Shown: positions 1 through 10,263, counted from the stretch's first letter. The stretch: 64,000 nucleotides of DNA from Litorihabitans aurantiacus (GCF_030161595.1 NZ_BSUM01000001.1:1240001-1304000), one strand, 5' to 3'. Numbers and translations are program-made. Notes: generated by a model not told the origin, from the letters alone.

Positions 1-248
1 CTGTGTCCGCGCCCGGGCGGGGAGGCGGTGGGGGACGGCGCCGCGCCGCCCCGGCTCGAGCTCCGCGACCCCGACCACCAGTGGTGTGAACAGTTCCAAT
101 GCGCCCATGCCCGCAGCCTACGCCCCGTAGGAACCGACGGCACCAGGGCGAGCGCCCACCCGCCGCGCGGTAGCGTGGGCGGCGGCACCGGGGCACCCTC
201 GGAATGCCGTGAACCCCTGGCAACCCGGCAGCGAGGCGGAGGAGCGAC
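1..248. other. Upstream intergenic region at window edge
   Basis: No convincing gene is seen here; the open frames read as GC-rich shadows. The only local structure noticed is the short palindrome GAACAGTTC at 88-96, about 150 bp before the LacI-type regulator. It is too short to call an operator by itself. Confidence 0.4.
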
Positions 249-1259
249 GTGCCCGCAGCGGCGACGATCTACGAGGTGGCGACCCGGGCGGGCGTCAGCA
301 TCTCGACCGTCTCGCTCGCGATCAACCACCCGGGCCGGGTCAGCGAGAGTACGCGCCGCCGCGTGCTCGCCGCCGCCGACGAGCTCGGCTTCGTCCCCAA
401 GGAGCGCGCGATCGCGCGAGCCCGCGCCGGGGTGGGCCGCATCGCCGTCGTGGCCCCCTTCACCTCCTACCCGAGCTTCGCGCAGCGCCTCGCGGGCGTG
501 ATGACCGAGCTCGGCCGCGACGGCACGCAGCTGGTCGTGCACGACCACGAGGACGTCGCCACGTCGGACTCGCCGCTGCTGGCCACGCTGCCGGTCCGCG
601 GGCACGTCGACGGCGTGATCGTCATGGGCATCCCGGTCCAGGAGGCGGTCGGGCGGCGACTCGCCGAGCGCCTGCCGACGGTGCTCGTCGACCAGCACCA
701 CGACCTGCTGTCCAGCGTGTGGGTCGACGACTTCGCCGGCGGGCAGCTCGTCGGCGCCCGCCTGCTGGCCGACGGTCACCGCCGCGTGCTGTTCGCGCGC
801 GAGACCGAGACGTCCTACCTCAGCGACTCGCCCGCGCAGCAGCGCGTTGACGGCCTGCGGTCGGTCCTCGGGCCGGGCGCCGTGCGGGAGGTCACCGTCA
901 GCAGGTCGCCGCGCGCGGGGCAGGAGGTGCTCGAGGCGCTGCGCGCCGCGCCCGACGGCGAGCGCCCCACCGCCGTCTTCGCCTACCGCGACCTCGTGGC
1001 GCTCGGCGTCGTGCACGCGGCGCGCGCCGCCGGCGTCGACGTCCCCGGTGAGCTCTCGGTGGTCGGGTACGACGACGACGACGCGGCGGCCGCGCTCGAC
1101 CTGTCCACGGTCGCGAGCCCGCTGCGCGAGAGCGGGGCCACCGCGCTCCGGGTGCTCCGGGAGGTCCTGGCCGACCCCCGCCGCGCGCCGAGCCGCACCG
1201 AGCTCGCGCTCCTGTACCGGGCGCGCGGGACGACCGGGCCCGCGCCGGACCGGGTCTGA
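249..1259 (+). CDS. LacI-family transcriptional regulator
   Basis: A 336-aa repressor-type protein. Residues about 5-50 form a LacI helix-turn-helix (TIYEVATRAGVSISTVSLAI), followed by a periplasmic-binding-protein-like effector domain ending with the usual pattern around VVGYDDDDAAAALDLSTV. The GTG start at 249 is preceded by GGAGGAGCGAC, a good ribosome-binding site. LacI proteins normally repress sugar-uptake or glycoside genes and release DNA on binding a sugar. No sugar transporter lies next to it. The nearest neighbours are convergent and divergent carboxylesterases, so its target is unknown and may lie to the left of the window. Confidence 0.88.
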   Translation: MPAAATIYEVATRAGVSISTVSLAINHPGRVSESTRRRVLAAADELGFVPKERAIARARAGVGRIAVVAPFTSYPSFAQRLAGVMTELGRDGTQLVVHDHEDVATSDSPLLATLPVRGHVDGVIVMGIPVQEAVGRRLAERLPTVLVDQHHDLLSSVWVDDFAGGQLVGARLLADGHRRVLFARETETSYLSDSPAQQRVDGLRSVLGPGAVREVTVSRSPRAGQEVLEALRAAPDGERPTAVFAYRDLVALGVVHAARAAGVDVPGELSVVGYDDDDAAAALDLSTVASPLRESGATALRVLREVLADPRRAPSRTELALLYRARGTTGPAPDRV

Positions 1260-1311
1260 GACCACCGGGCCTGAGACGACCGGGTCCGAGTCGACCTCAG
1301 CCCACGAGATC

Positions 1312-2271
1312 TCAGCCCACGAGGTCTCTGAGCACCGCCACCACCTCGCGGTGCCACAGGCGCGCCCCGCGCCACCCGCGCAGCAGCGCCTGCGACGCGT
1401 GCACCTCACCCAGGTGGCGCGTCGCGGTGACCTCGGTCCCGGCCGCACGCAGCCGCCGGACGAGCTCCTCGCCGCCCGCCCGCAGCGGGTCGAGCTCGGC
1501 CGTCATCACGTGGGTGGGCGGCAGCCCGGCCAGGTCGCCCCGCAGGGGTGAGACCTCGGCGGTGAGCGCCTCGTCGGGCGTCGCGTACCCCTCCCGGATC
1601 GTCTCGAGGTCGCCGAGCCCGTTCAGCGCCGCGTGCTCGTCGAGCCACGGCGCACCGGGGGAGAGGTCGACGACCGGCACCTCCAGCAGCTGCCCGCGCA
1701 CGGCGACGCCGTGGTCGCGGGCCCAGGCGCACAGACCGGCGGCGAGCGCGCCGCCCGCCGAGACGCCGCCGACGACGATCCGGTCCGGGTCGATCGCGAG
1801 GTCGCGGGCCCGCTCCACCAGCCACCGCAGCGCGTCGCGTGCGTCGAGGGTGGCGGCCGGGTGCGGGTTCTCCGGTGCGAGCGCGTAGTCGACGCACACC
1901 ACCGCGACCCCCGCGTCGACCGCCCGCGCGCTGCAGAAGGCCACGTTCACCAGCTCGTCGGGGTGCCCGAACCGGAACGCGCCGCCGTGCAGCACCAGGT
2001 AGGCGGGTACGACGTCGGCGCCACGACCGGGAGGCCGGTAGACGTCGATCCTCAGGAGACCGCGGTCGGTGGGCACCTCGTGGGTCGTGCGCCGAGCCGC
2101 GGGCGGCGCGACGCCGAACTCCGTGAACAGCGCGTCGCTCACCCAGCGCGCGTGCTCCCGCTCGTCGGGCGGCGCCTCCGGCGAGGCGGCGAGCTCGGCC
2201 GAGCGGGTCAGCCACGCCTCGATCACCGGGTGCAGCGTGGGTGCCGACGGCGGCGGCGCAGGCGATGGCAC
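1312..2271 (-). CDS. Alpha/beta hydrolase, HSL-type esterase
   Basis: A 319-aa cytoplasmic esterase/lipase of the hormone-sensitive-lipase group. It has the oxyanion motif HGGAF, the nucleophile elbow GVSAG (catalytic Ser), an Asp in AELDPL and a C-terminal His in GEVHAS. The start is a GTG at 2271, with GGAGGGAG a few bases upstream. It is divergent from the next gene, a clear paralogue: both begin with an LHPVI segment and share a GLPP..V..AELD block. This suggests an inverted duplication. The substrate is unknown; short-chain acyl esters are typical of the family. Confidence 0.85.
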   Translation of the reverse strand: MPSPAPPPSAPTLHPVIEAWLTRSAELAASPEAPPDEREHARWVSDALFTEFGVAPPAARRTTHEVPTDRGLLRIDVYRPPGRGADVVPAYLVLHGGAFRFGHPDELVNVAFCSARAVDAGVAVVCVDYALAPENPHPAATLDARDALRWLVERARDLAIDPDRIVVGGVSAGGALAAGLCAWARDHGVAVRGQLLEVPVVDLSPGAPWLDEHAALNGLGDLETIREGYATPDEALTAEVSPLRGDLAGLPPTHVMTAELDPLRAGGEELVRRLRAAGTEVTATRHLGEVHASQALLRGWRGARLWHREVVAVLRDLVG

Positions 2272-2431
2272 GTGAACTCAGCTCCCTCCGGCGCGGACGC
2301 CGTCCCCGGCACCGTCTGGTGCCTCTGACATGACAGCGCGCGTCTGCTACGTTGTCAACTGCTTGCTCGAAGCACTTCGACACTTATCCACTTCGGACGA
2401 CCGCCACCGCTGGACAGTCGCAGGAGACTCC

Positions 2432-3415
2432 ATGCCACCAGACACCGAGCCGCTCCACCCCGTCATCCGAGAGGCCGAGGCGGCGATGCGCGCCGTCATG
2501 AGCGCCACGGTCGTCACCACGCCGCAGGAGCAGCGCACCCTCGCGCTGCGCATCGACCGCGAGGTGGTCGCGCCGCTGGTGGCGGATCCGCCCACCGACG
2601 TCGACGTCGAGGACGTCACCGTCGCGGTCCCGGGGCGCGGTGACGTGCGCTGCCGGGTCTACCGTCCGCGCGGCGTGCGGGCGGTCGGCGGTCACCTGTT
2701 CCTGTTCGGCGGTGCGTTCCGGCAGGGCGGGATCGACTTCCCGAGCGTCGACGCGCTGCTGCGCACGCGCGCCGTGCGGGCCCGCACCGTCGTCGTCGCC
2801 CCGGACTACGCCCTGGCGCCCGAGCACCCCTACCCGGCCGCGCTGGAGCAGGTCGTGGCGGTCCACCGGTGGCTCGCGGCGGCGGCCGACGAGCTCGGCT
2901 TCCCTCCCGGGTCGGTCACGGTCGGCGGGATGTCCGCGGGCGGCAACCTGGCGGCGGCGCTCGCGCTCGTCAACCGCGACGGCGACCGGCTGCCCCTGCG
3001 CCGCCAGGTCCTCGAGGTGCCGGTGACCGACCTGACCGGCGGCCACCTGAGCGTGGACGTCGCGCCGTCGCTCGGGATGCCGCGGGAGGCGGTCGTCCCG
3101 ATGATGCAGGAGCTCGCCGCGAACTACCTCGCCAGCGCGAGCCCGACGGCGCCCACGGCCTCCCCGCTGCTCGCCCGGGACCTGTCGGGCCTCCCGCCCG
3201 CCGACGTCCTGGTGGCCGAGCTCGACGTCTTCCGGGGCGACGGCGAGGCGTACGTCGCCGAGCTGCAGCGTCACGGCACGCCGGCCACGCTGCACGCGTT
3301 CGCCGGGATGACCCACGGGAGCCTGGCCTTCACGCGCGAGGTTCCCGGTGCGCGAGAGTGGGAGGACCGGGTCGTGGCCCTGCTCGACCCCGACCGCGAG
3401 GAGGACGTGCCGTGA
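2432..3415 (+). CDS. Alpha/beta hydrolase, HSL-type esterase (paralogue)
   Basis: A 327-aa paralogue of the divergent esterase. The ATG at 2432 is chosen because CAGGAG lies a few bases upstream and the protein then aligns with its paralogue at LHPVI; an in-frame extension to 2330 exists but looks non-coding. It carries GMSAG (nucleophile Ser), AELDVF (Asp) and GMTHGS (His). The usual HGGAF oxyanion motif reads FGGAF, so the first His is replaced by Phe. That may change the oxyanion hole or substrate range. The stop overlaps the GTG start of the next esterase (GTGA), implying translational coupling. Confidence 0.84.
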   Translation: MPPDTEPLHPVIREAEAAMRAVMSATVVTTPQEQRTLALRIDREVVAPLVADPPTDVDVEDVTVAVPGRGDVRCRVYRPRGVRAVGGHLFLFGGAFRQGGIDFPSVDALLRTRAVRARTVVVAPDYALAPEHPYPAALEQVVAVHRWLAAAADELGFPPGSVTVGGMSAGGNLAAALALVNRDGDRLPLRRQVLEVPVTDLTGGHLSVDVAPSLGMPREAVVPMMQELAANYLASASPTAPTASPLLARDLSGLPPADVLVAELDVFRGDGEAYVAELQRHGTPATLHAFAGMTHGSLAFTREVPGAREWEDRVVALLDPDREEDVP

Positions 3416-4854
3416 CCCGGGTGCGGACGCGCAGCGGAACCGTGCGCGGAGCGGTGGTCGACGGCGTCCACCTGTTTCGCGGCATCCCCTACGCCGCCCC
3501 GCCCTTCGGCCCCCGGCGGTACGCGGCGCCGGTGGCGCCGGAGCCGTGGAGCGGCGTGCGGGAGGCGACGACGGCGGGTGTCGCGCCACCCCAGCCGAGC
3601 CCGTCGCCGCAGGACTCGTGGGCGCCTCTGTACGCGCCGTCGCGCACCGGCGAGGACTGCCTGACGCTCGACGTCGCGACGCCGGAGCCGGGATCCGCAG
3701 CGCTCCCCGTGGTCGTCCACATCCACGGCGGGGGCTACGTGACCGGCGCCGGATCCCTTCCGCTCTTCTCCGGCGTCCCGTGGGCGCGCAGCGGCGTCGT
3801 GCACGTCAGCATCAACTACCGGCTCGGGCTCGAGGGGTTCCTCCACCTCGAGGACGCGCCGGACAACCTCGGGCTGCGCGACCAGGTCGCCGCCCTGACC
3901 TGGGTGCGGGAGGACGTCGCCGCCTTCGGCGGCGATCCGGACCGGGTCACGGTGATGGGGCAGTCCGGGGGCGGTGTGAGTGTGCTGACGCAGCTCGCGC
4001 TCCCGGCCTCGGCGGACCTGCTGCACCGCGGCATCGCGATGAGCGGATCGACGATCGCCTCGATCGACCCGGACGCCGCGGCGGGCCAGACGCGAGCCGT
4101 CGCCCGGCTGCTCCGCGTCCCCGCCACGGTGGAGGGCTTCCGCGGGGTGTCCGTCGACCGCACGGTCGCGGCGGCGCAGAAGCTGTCCTCGCGATTCGCG
4201 CTGGGGCTGCTCCGCGGGCGCTCGGAGTCGCTGATGATCACGCCCTACCGGGCGGTGCACGGGACCGACCTCCTGCCGCTGCCCGTGCGGGAGGCGGTCG
4301 GTGCCTCCACCGTGCCGCTCCTGGCCGGCACGGTCCAGCACGAGACGGCGGGCTTCGTCGAGGGGCTCGCGGGGGTGCCGGTTCTCGGGTCTCTCGCGCG
4401 GCGGGGTCTGCGGCACGCCCTGTCGCTCGACGGCGCGGCGCGTCGTGCGTGGTCGACGGGACCGCGCCGCCTGACGGACCCGCTGGAGCAGATCGAGGCC
4501 GCCTGGACCGAGCACGCCTTCCGCGGACCGACCCGCGAGGCGGTCGAGCGGCGGCCGGGGCCGTCGTGGCTCTACGAGTTCCGCTGGCGCGCGCGGGAGC
4601 CGATGGGCGCCGCGCACGGGATCGAGCTGCCCTTCAGCGGCGACGTGCTCGGCGTCGTCGACGACCTGACCGACGACGCCCGCGAGCACCTGCAGGGTGC
4701 GCCGCAGCACCTCGCCGACGACGTCCACGGATCGTTCGTCGAGTTCATCCACGGCAACGACCCGGGGTGGCCGCGGTTCGACGCACCGCACCGGTGGACG
4801 AGAGTCTGGGACGAGTCCGGTCGGCCGGGACTGCTGGGCGACGTGCCGGCCTGA
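3412..4854 (+). CDS. Type-B carboxylesterase (para-nitrobenzyl-esterase family)
   Basis: A 480-aa carboxylesterase/lipase of the COesterase family. The N-terminal signature FRGIPYAAPPFG is at about 22-33, the oxyanion loop HGGGYV near 105-110, the catalytic Ser in GQSGGG near 185, and the His probably in GAAHGIELPF. No signal peptide is visible, so a cytoplasmic location is expected. The GTG start at 3412 overlaps the previous stop by four bases, making a two-gene esterase operon. With two LacI genes and a beta-galactosidase nearby, one guess is removal of acyl groups from plant-type glycosides, but the substrate cannot be read from sequence. Confidence 0.88.
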   Translation: MTRVRTRSGTVRGAVVDGVHLFRGIPYAAPPFGPRRYAAPVAPEPWSGVREATTAGVAPPQPSPSPQDSWAPLYAPSRTGEDCLTLDVATPEPGSAALPVVVHIHGGGYVTGAGSLPLFSGVPWARSGVVHVSINYRLGLEGFLHLEDAPDNLGLRDQVAALTWVREDVAAFGGDPDRVTVMGQSGGGVSVLTQLALPASADLLHRGIAMSGSTIASIDPDAAAGQTRAVARLLRVPATVEGFRGVSVDRTVAAAQKLSSRFALGLLRGRSESLMITPYRAVHGTDLLPLPVREAVGASTVPLLAGTVQHETAGFVEGLAGVPVLGSLARRGLRHALSLDGAARRAWSTGPRRLTDPLEQIEAAWTEHAFRGPTREAVERRPGPSWLYEFRWRAREPMGAAHGIELPFSGDVLGVVDDLTDDAREHLQGAPQHLADDVHGSFVEFIHGNDPGWPRFDAPHRWTRVWDESGRPGLLGDVPA

Positions 4855-4958
4855 CGTCGAACGGACCGTACGACGTGCGCGACCGCCCCGCTCGGGTCCG
4901 GTCGACCCACTAGCATGGCTCCGGCCGGCCAGGGCGGTCGGTCGGAGCGGAGAAGGAC

Positions 4959-5993
4959 GTGCGGACGCCATCGGCCCCGGGGGCCACCCAGCGACTCCGG
5001 GCGCCGACGATGGCCGACGTCGCCGCCGAGGCGGGAGTGTCGCCGCAGACGGTTTCGCGCGTGCTTCGCGGTCACCCGAACGTCTCCGACGTGACCCGTC
5101 TCCTCGTGGAGGGCGCGGTCGCCAAGACGGGTTACCGCCGCACGGGCCTTGCCCGCGCGCTCGTCACGGGCCGCAGCATGACGCTCGGCGTCATGACTCA
5201 CGAGTCGGTGCACCACTCGGCTGCCGCGCTCATGCTCGGCATCACGCGCGCCGCTCGCGAGCGGGGGTACTTCGTCAGCGCCGCCGGAACCACCTCGGTC
5301 GCCCCTGCGGCCGTCTCCGCCGGGATCGAGCACCTCCGCGACCAGGGGGTCGACGGGCTCGTCGTCGCCCTGCCCGTCTGGGACGAGGAGGCTCTCGAGA
5401 AGGCCACCCTCCGTCTGCCCACCGTGACCATCGACGGGTCGAGCCCGTCCGCCGTCGGGACCATCAACGCCGACCAGGAGGAGGCCGGGCGCATCGCGAC
5501 CCGCCACCTCCTCGAGATCGGTCACGAGACGGTCTGGCACGTCGCGGGGCCGACGGCCTGGAAGGACGCCTCGGGTCGCTCGACGGGGTGGGAGAAGGAG
5601 CTCGTCGCCGCCGGACGCTCGGTGCCACCCGTCCTCTACGGCGACTGGACCGCCGAGTCGGGCTACCGCAACGGGTTGATCCTCGCGCGCATGCCCGATG
5701 CCACCGCCGTCTTCGTCTCCTCCGACGAGATGGCTCTGGGGCTCGTCAGCGCGCTCGTCGAGCACGGTCGACGCGTCCCCGAGGACATCTCGGTGGTGGG
5801 GATGGACGACATCCCGCTGGCACGTTTCGGCGTCCCGCCGCTGACCACGATGCGGCAGCCGTTCGAGGAGATGGGTCGGGACGCCGTCCGCCTCGTCCTC
5901 GACGCGGTCGAGCGCCCCGACGTCGAGCGGCAGCACCTGCTCGTGGAACCCGAGCTCGTGGTGCGGCGCAGCACCGGCCCCGCCGCGGGCTGA
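4959..5993 (+). CDS. LacI-family transcriptional regulator
   Basis: A 344-aa LacI regulator with the DNA-binding segment MADVAAEAGVSPQTVSRVLR near residues 18-37 and a sugar-binding domain ending VGMDDIPLARFGVPPLTT. The GTG at 4959 has AGAAGGA just upstream; an ATG at 5010 is a less likely alternative start. TAGCAT at 4912-4917 may be the -10 box. It is convergent with the GH35 beta-galactosidase, whose stop lies 16 bp away, and is the most plausible regulator of that gene. Confidence 0.88.
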   Translation: MRTPSAPGATQRLRAPTMADVAAEAGVSPQTVSRVLRGHPNVSDVTRLLVEGAVAKTGYRRTGLARALVTGRSMTLGVMTHESVHHSAAALMLGITRAARERGYFVSAAGTTSVAPAAVSAGIEHLRDQGVDGLVVALPVWDEEALEKATLRLPTVTIDGSSPSAVGTINADQEEAGRIATRHLLEIGHETVWHVAGPTAWKDASGRSTGWEKELVAAGRSVPPVLYGDWTAESGYRNGLILARMPDATAVFVSSDEMALGLVSALVEHGRRVPEDISVVGMDDIPLARFGVPPLTTMRQPFEEMGRDAVRLVLDAVERPDVERQHLLVEPELVVRRSTGPAAG

Positions 5994-6009
5994 AGGCCGG
6001 CCCCGACGC

Positions 6010-7877
6010 TCAGAACTCCTCGATGTAGCTCTCCTCCGGTCCGAGCGACGGCCTGGCGCGCAGCTCGACCGCAGAGCCCCGGCGCTCCAGCTCGAGCACC
6101 GTGATGACGTTCTCGCCCCGGTGCAGCAGTGGAGCGGGGACGTACAGAGTCTCCTGCGGCCCCACCTCCCAGTAGCGCCCGAGGAGGAAGTCGTTGACCC
6201 ACACCAGTCCGCGTTCGAACCCTGGGAGTGCGAGGTGCGTGTCGGCCACCTCGGTGAGGGTCGGCGTCGCGAAGGCGACCCCGGCGCCGTCGAGCTCGAC
6301 GGCGGGCGACCCGGACTCCCCGGGCGACCGCTCGCGCAGACGGGTGAGGTCGTCCGGACCTGCGTCGGCGAGGTCGAGGGGACGGGCGCGCCAGCGCTGC
6401 ACAGCCCGGCGTCCGAGCAGAGCCGGCGCGAGGAGCCCCTTGCGCTCCCCGAGCGACCAGCCGTAGTTGACGCGTCCGAGGTTCTCCACGATCACGTGCA
6501 GACGACCGGTTCCGCCCACGCCCCGCGGACCCAGATCGATCGACCCCGACTCCTGGACGGCACCGAGCCGACGACCGTCGAGACGCACCGTTGCGCGGTC
6601 GGCCACCTGCGGGAACGCGAGGGAGACGTCGTCACCCGGCAGCAGGACGTCGGCGTCGAGCAGGAGCATCCCCGCGTCGAGGGAGAGGTCCTCGAACGCG
6701 ACGGTCGTGGCGACGTCGACAGCCGGGCCGGCGAGCAGGTCGAGAGCGTCGTCGAGGTTGCGGCCCGGGGTCGTCGGGAGCGTGCGCGCCGCGAGGGTGC
6801 GGGGCTGCTGCGACACGATCGGGGCCGACGCGCCCAGCGCCTCCCGCATCGCGAAGAACTTCTCGGTGAGCGTGCCGTCCTCCGCGATCGGCGCGTCGGA
6901 GTCGTAGCTCGTCACGGTGCTGAGGAGCTCGCCGTCCTCCCGGTTCGCCCCCGCCCACAGGCCGAAGTTCGTGCCACCGTGAGCCATGTAGAGGCACACG
7001 CTCCCCCGTCATCCACGATCTCCGCCAGGGTCTCGGCCGCGCTCGCGGGTGAACGCACGTGGTGCGGGCGGCCCCAGTGGTCGAACCAACCGTTCCAGAA
7101 CTCGGCGACGAGGAAGGGCTCGTCCGCGCGGCGCGCGCGTACGAGGCGGCGTGCCGCACCAGCACGCGATCCGAGGGTCAGAGCGGTGAGGACGCCGTCC
7201 ACTGCCCCCGCGTCGAGCATCAGCTCGGTCCCGCCGTCAGCCGTGAAGAGCAGCTCGGTGATCCCGTTCTCGCGCAGCAGCTCCGCGAGAGCCACCGGAT
7301 AGCGCCGGTCGTCACCGAAGCTGCCGAACTCGTTCTCCACCTGGACGGCGACGATCGGACCGCCGCGGTTGGCCTGCAGCGCGGCGAGTCGCGGGACCAG
7401 GTGCGAGAACCAGGCCCGCACCGGGGCGAGGAACGACTCCTCCGGAGTTCGGAGCGGGAGCCCACGACCTGTCAACCAGGCCGGCAGGCCCCCGTTGGAC
7501 CACTCGGCGCAGATGTACGGACCGGGGCGCACCGTGACGTCGAGACCGAGATCGCCCGCGATCCGTACGAACCGCTCGACGTCGCGCCACCCCGTGAAGT
7601 CGGGTGCTCGGTCCTCGTGGGGCTGGTGGAAGTTCCACGGGATGTAGGTGTCCACCGTGTTCAGACCCAGGTCCTTGACGCGTTGCAGACGGTCGCGCCA
7701 CTGGTCGGGGTGCACCCGGAAGTAGTGCACCGATCCCGACAGGATCTGGACCTCCTCGCCGTCGCGGTGGAACCGGTTCGCCGACCACGTCAGGGTGGGC
7801 GAGGGTGCGGACAGGGTCCGAGCAGGACCGGGACCGGGGTCGGTGCGGACCGGCTGTCCGGCGTGCGTCGTCGTCAT
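6010..7877 (-). CDS. GH35 beta-galactosidase, reading frame broken near 7003-7007
   Basis: Glycoside hydrolase family 35, cleaving terminal beta-galactose. The first part (7877 to about 7008) contains the acid/base Glu in VENEFGSFG (near residue 183) and the nucleophile Glu in AEFWNGWFDHWG (near 259). The second part starts in another frame with CLYMAHGGTNFGLWAG and ends in the C-terminal beta domains. Adding one G to the five-G run (CCCCC on + at 7003-7007) joins them as DDGGSVCLYMAHGG, giving about 622 aa, normal for GH35. The inner ATG at 7877 is preferred to 7919. No signal peptide is visible. The break is probably a base-call error, not a true pseudogene. Confidence 0.85.
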
Positions 7878-7922
7878 CGTGTGCGCCTTCGTGGGTGATG
7901 GGTGGGGCCATCGTGGCACACG

Positions 7923-7943
7923 GGTGATATCGATGCCATCACC
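7923..7943. promoter_or_regulatory. Inverted repeat, possible LacI-type operator for the GH35 gene
   Basis: GGTGAT, nine bases, ATCACC: a 6+9+6 inverted repeat containing ATCGAT, about 45 bp upstream of the GH35 start. A repressor site is an inference from its position and symmetry, the likely binder being the convergent LacI protein. Confidence 0.35.
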
Positions 7944-7986
7944 ACGACGGCGGCTCCCACGGACGAGCGGACGTGCGGTCCGCGGA

Positions 7987-8948
7987 TCACCCGAGGGGCC
8001 GGCGGAACTCCGCTGCCGCCTCTCGCAGAGCCGCGACGGTCGCGGCGACAGCGGGGACGCGCATCAGGTCGGCGCTCGTGGCGGCGTGCACCCGGCGCAC
8101 GGACACACCGGTCACGTCGCGAACGGCGACGCCGGGGTGGCGTTCGGCGACCGGCCGGACGAGACCGGGGACGAGCGCGACGCCGAGGCCCGCGGCCACG
8201 AGCCCCAGCACGGCGGAGTAGTCGTCGGTGGCGAAGCTGACGTCGGGGGAGAAGGCGGCGGCCCGCGCGGCGCGGAGCAGGTGGTCCCGGCACCGCGGGC
8301 AGCCGGCGATCCACTCCTCCTGGGCGAGGTCGGACAGGTGCAGCCGCGATTGACCGGCGAGCGGGTGGTCGTGCGCCAGGACCACGGTGGCGACGTCGTC
8401 GATCAGTGGCGTGCGCACCAGCCCCGGAGCGTCGTCGGCGGCGTCCGCGGCCCCGTCGGCGAGGGCGCCCGCGTCGTCGTCGAGTCCGGCGTAGCTGAAC
8501 GCGAGCACGACGTCGCACTCGCCCGACCGCAGGAGCGCCAGCGACTCGGGCGGTTCGGCCTCCACCAGTCGCACGGTGAGTCCCGGGTGGTCCTGCCGCA
8601 ACATGGCGAGCGCCCGGGGGACGAGCGTGGCGGTCGAGGACGGGAAGGTCGCGAGCCGGACGACGCCGGCGCGGATCCCGGCCAGCGCCTCGACCTCGAG
8701 CAGGGCCGCGCGCAGGGTCGCCCCGATGGTGTCGCCGTGCCGGGCCAGGGCTGCGCCCGCCGGCGTCAGTCGCACCGCGCGCCCCGCGCGCTCGACCAGG
8801 GCCGTGCCCACCCTGCGCTCGAGTCGGCGCACGTGCTGGCTCGCGGCGGGTTGGCTGATGCCGATCGCGTGTGCCGCGCCCGTGAGCGAGCCGTGCTCGG
8901 CCACGGCCTGGAGCAGTCGGAGCGACCCGATGTCGAGGGGGCGGTCAT
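7987..8948 (-). CDS. LysR-family transcriptional regulator, N-terminus frameshifted
   Basis: LysR-type activator/repressor with N-terminal winged HTH (HGSLTGAAHAIGISQPAASQ) and a substrate-binding domain. The uninterrupted frame begins only at the HTH, which is too short. Adding one C to the run read as GGGGG at 8937-8941 on + joins it to an ATG at 8948 and restores MTAPLDIGSLRLLQAVAEHG, the usual LysR beginning; the total is then about 320 aa. It is divergent from an aminotransferase-like gene across 81 bp, the classical LysR layout, so that gene is the likely target. Confidence 0.85.
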
Positions 8949-9029
8949 CGCCGAACCATAACCTCCGGTGATGGATAGGTGCTCGAGGTGCGCCTTGATG
9001 GACGTCGTCGGCGTCGCCAGGCTGGAGGT

Positions 9030-10130
9030 ATGACCGCAGCGACCACGATCTTCTCCCACCGGGACGACGCCGCGGCGGCCTCGGTCGACGCGCTGCGGGC
9101 GGCCTACCCGCAGGTGCGCGGTCACCTCGACGCCGCGACCTGCGGTCTGCCCCTGCTCGGCACCGTCGTGGCGATGCAGCGCGCGCTCCAGGAGTGGCAG
9201 GACGGGGCGGCGTGCGCGGTCCGCTACGGCGAGACCGTCGAGCGCGCCCGGGGTCTGGCCGCGCGCGTCCTCGGCGTCCCGACGTCGTGGGTCGCCACGG
9301 GGTCCCAGACCTCCGTGGCGGTCGGGACCGTGGCGGCCGGGCTGCCCGACGGCGCCCGCGTCGTCGTCGTCGAGGACGACTTCACCTCCGTCACCTACCC
9401 GTTCACGCAGCACGCCGACCGCGGGATCGAGGTCGTCGCCGTGCCGCTCGAGGGGCTGGCCGACGCCGTCGCGCGGGGGTGCGACGCCGTCGCGTTCTCG
9501 CTCGTCGCCTCGCGCACGGGCCACCTCGCCGACGTGGACGCGGTCCTCGAGGCCGCCCACGACGTCGGGGCGCTCACGCTCGCCGACCTCACCCAGGCGG
9601 CCGGGTGGCTGCCGGTGACGGCCGAACGCTTCGACGTCACCGTCACCTCCGGCTACAAGTGGCTCTCGTGCCCCCGCGGTACCGCCGTCACGACGGTCGC
9701 CCCCGCGGCACGCGACCACCTCCGCGCGACGTCGGCCGGCTGGTACGCGAGCGAGAGCCCGTGGGACGGGGTCTACGGCACGACACCGCGGCTCGCGCCC
9801 GACGCGCGGCGGTTCGACGTCTCACCCGCGTGGCTCGCCTGGGTCGGTGCCGTGCCCGCGCTCGAGGCGTACGCCGCCGTCGACCTCGCGGGGGTGCGGG
9901 ACCACGACGTCGCCCTCGCGAACGCGTTCCGGGCCGGTGTCGACCTGCCGCCGGGGGAGAGCGCGATCATCTCGCTACCCGATCCCGACGGCGCGGCGCG
10001 CGCCCGGCTCGAGGCCGCCGGCTGCCGCGTGGCCGGTCGCGGCGGCGGGGTGCGGCTGGCCTTCCACGTCTGGAGCGACGCCGAGGACGTCGAGCTCGCG
10101 CTCGCCTCGCTGGGCACCGGGGTCATCTGA
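9030..10130 (+). CDS. Class-V aminotransferase-like PLP enzyme
   Basis: A 366-aa fold-type I PLP enzyme of the class-V aminotransferase / cysteine desulfurase / kynureninase superfamily. The PLP lysine sits in VTSGYKWLSCPRGT, with a preceding LADLTQAAGWLP segment. ATG at 9030 follows CTGGAGG at good spacing. No dedicated desulfurase Cys loop is evident, so desulfurase activity is not claimed. The divergent LysR gene probably controls it in response to its substrate, which is unknown. Confidence 0.8.
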   Translation: MTAATTIFSHRDDAAAASVDALRAAYPQVRGHLDAATCGLPLLGTVVAMQRALQEWQDGAACAVRYGETVERARGLAARVLGVPTSWVATGSQTSVAVGTVAAGLPDGARVVVVEDDFTSVTYPFTQHADRGIEVVAVPLEGLADAVARGCDAVAFSLVASRTGHLADVDAVLEAAHDVGALTLADLTQAAGWLPVTAERFDVTVTSGYKWLSCPRGTAVTTVAPAARDHLRATSAGWYASESPWDGVYGTTPRLAPDARRFDVSPAWLAWVGAVPALEAYAAVDLAGVRDHDVALANAFRAGVDLPPGESAIISLPDPDGAARARLEAAGCRVAGRGGGVRLAFHVWSDAEDVELALASLGTGVI

Positions 10131-10263
10131 CCCGGTCCGCACGAGCTTCCTCGCAGGGGTCGGCACGACACCGGCGCCGCCCGGCGGTCCCGCGCCTCGT
10201 CGAGTCGTGCGACCTGGTCGGTTCGGACGCACCTGTCCGCCGAGGTGCCGCGATGATGGTCGC

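Noticed and set aside
88-96. GAACAGTTC as an operator of the first LacI gene or an SOS box
   Set aside because: Nine bases only, 150 bp from the start, and it does not fit the actinobacterial LexA consensus.
8949-9029. A LysR T-N11-A binding box between LysR and the aminotransferase
   Set aside because: Several loose matches exist in the 81-bp gap but none is clearly symmetric; only the divergent layout supports regulation.
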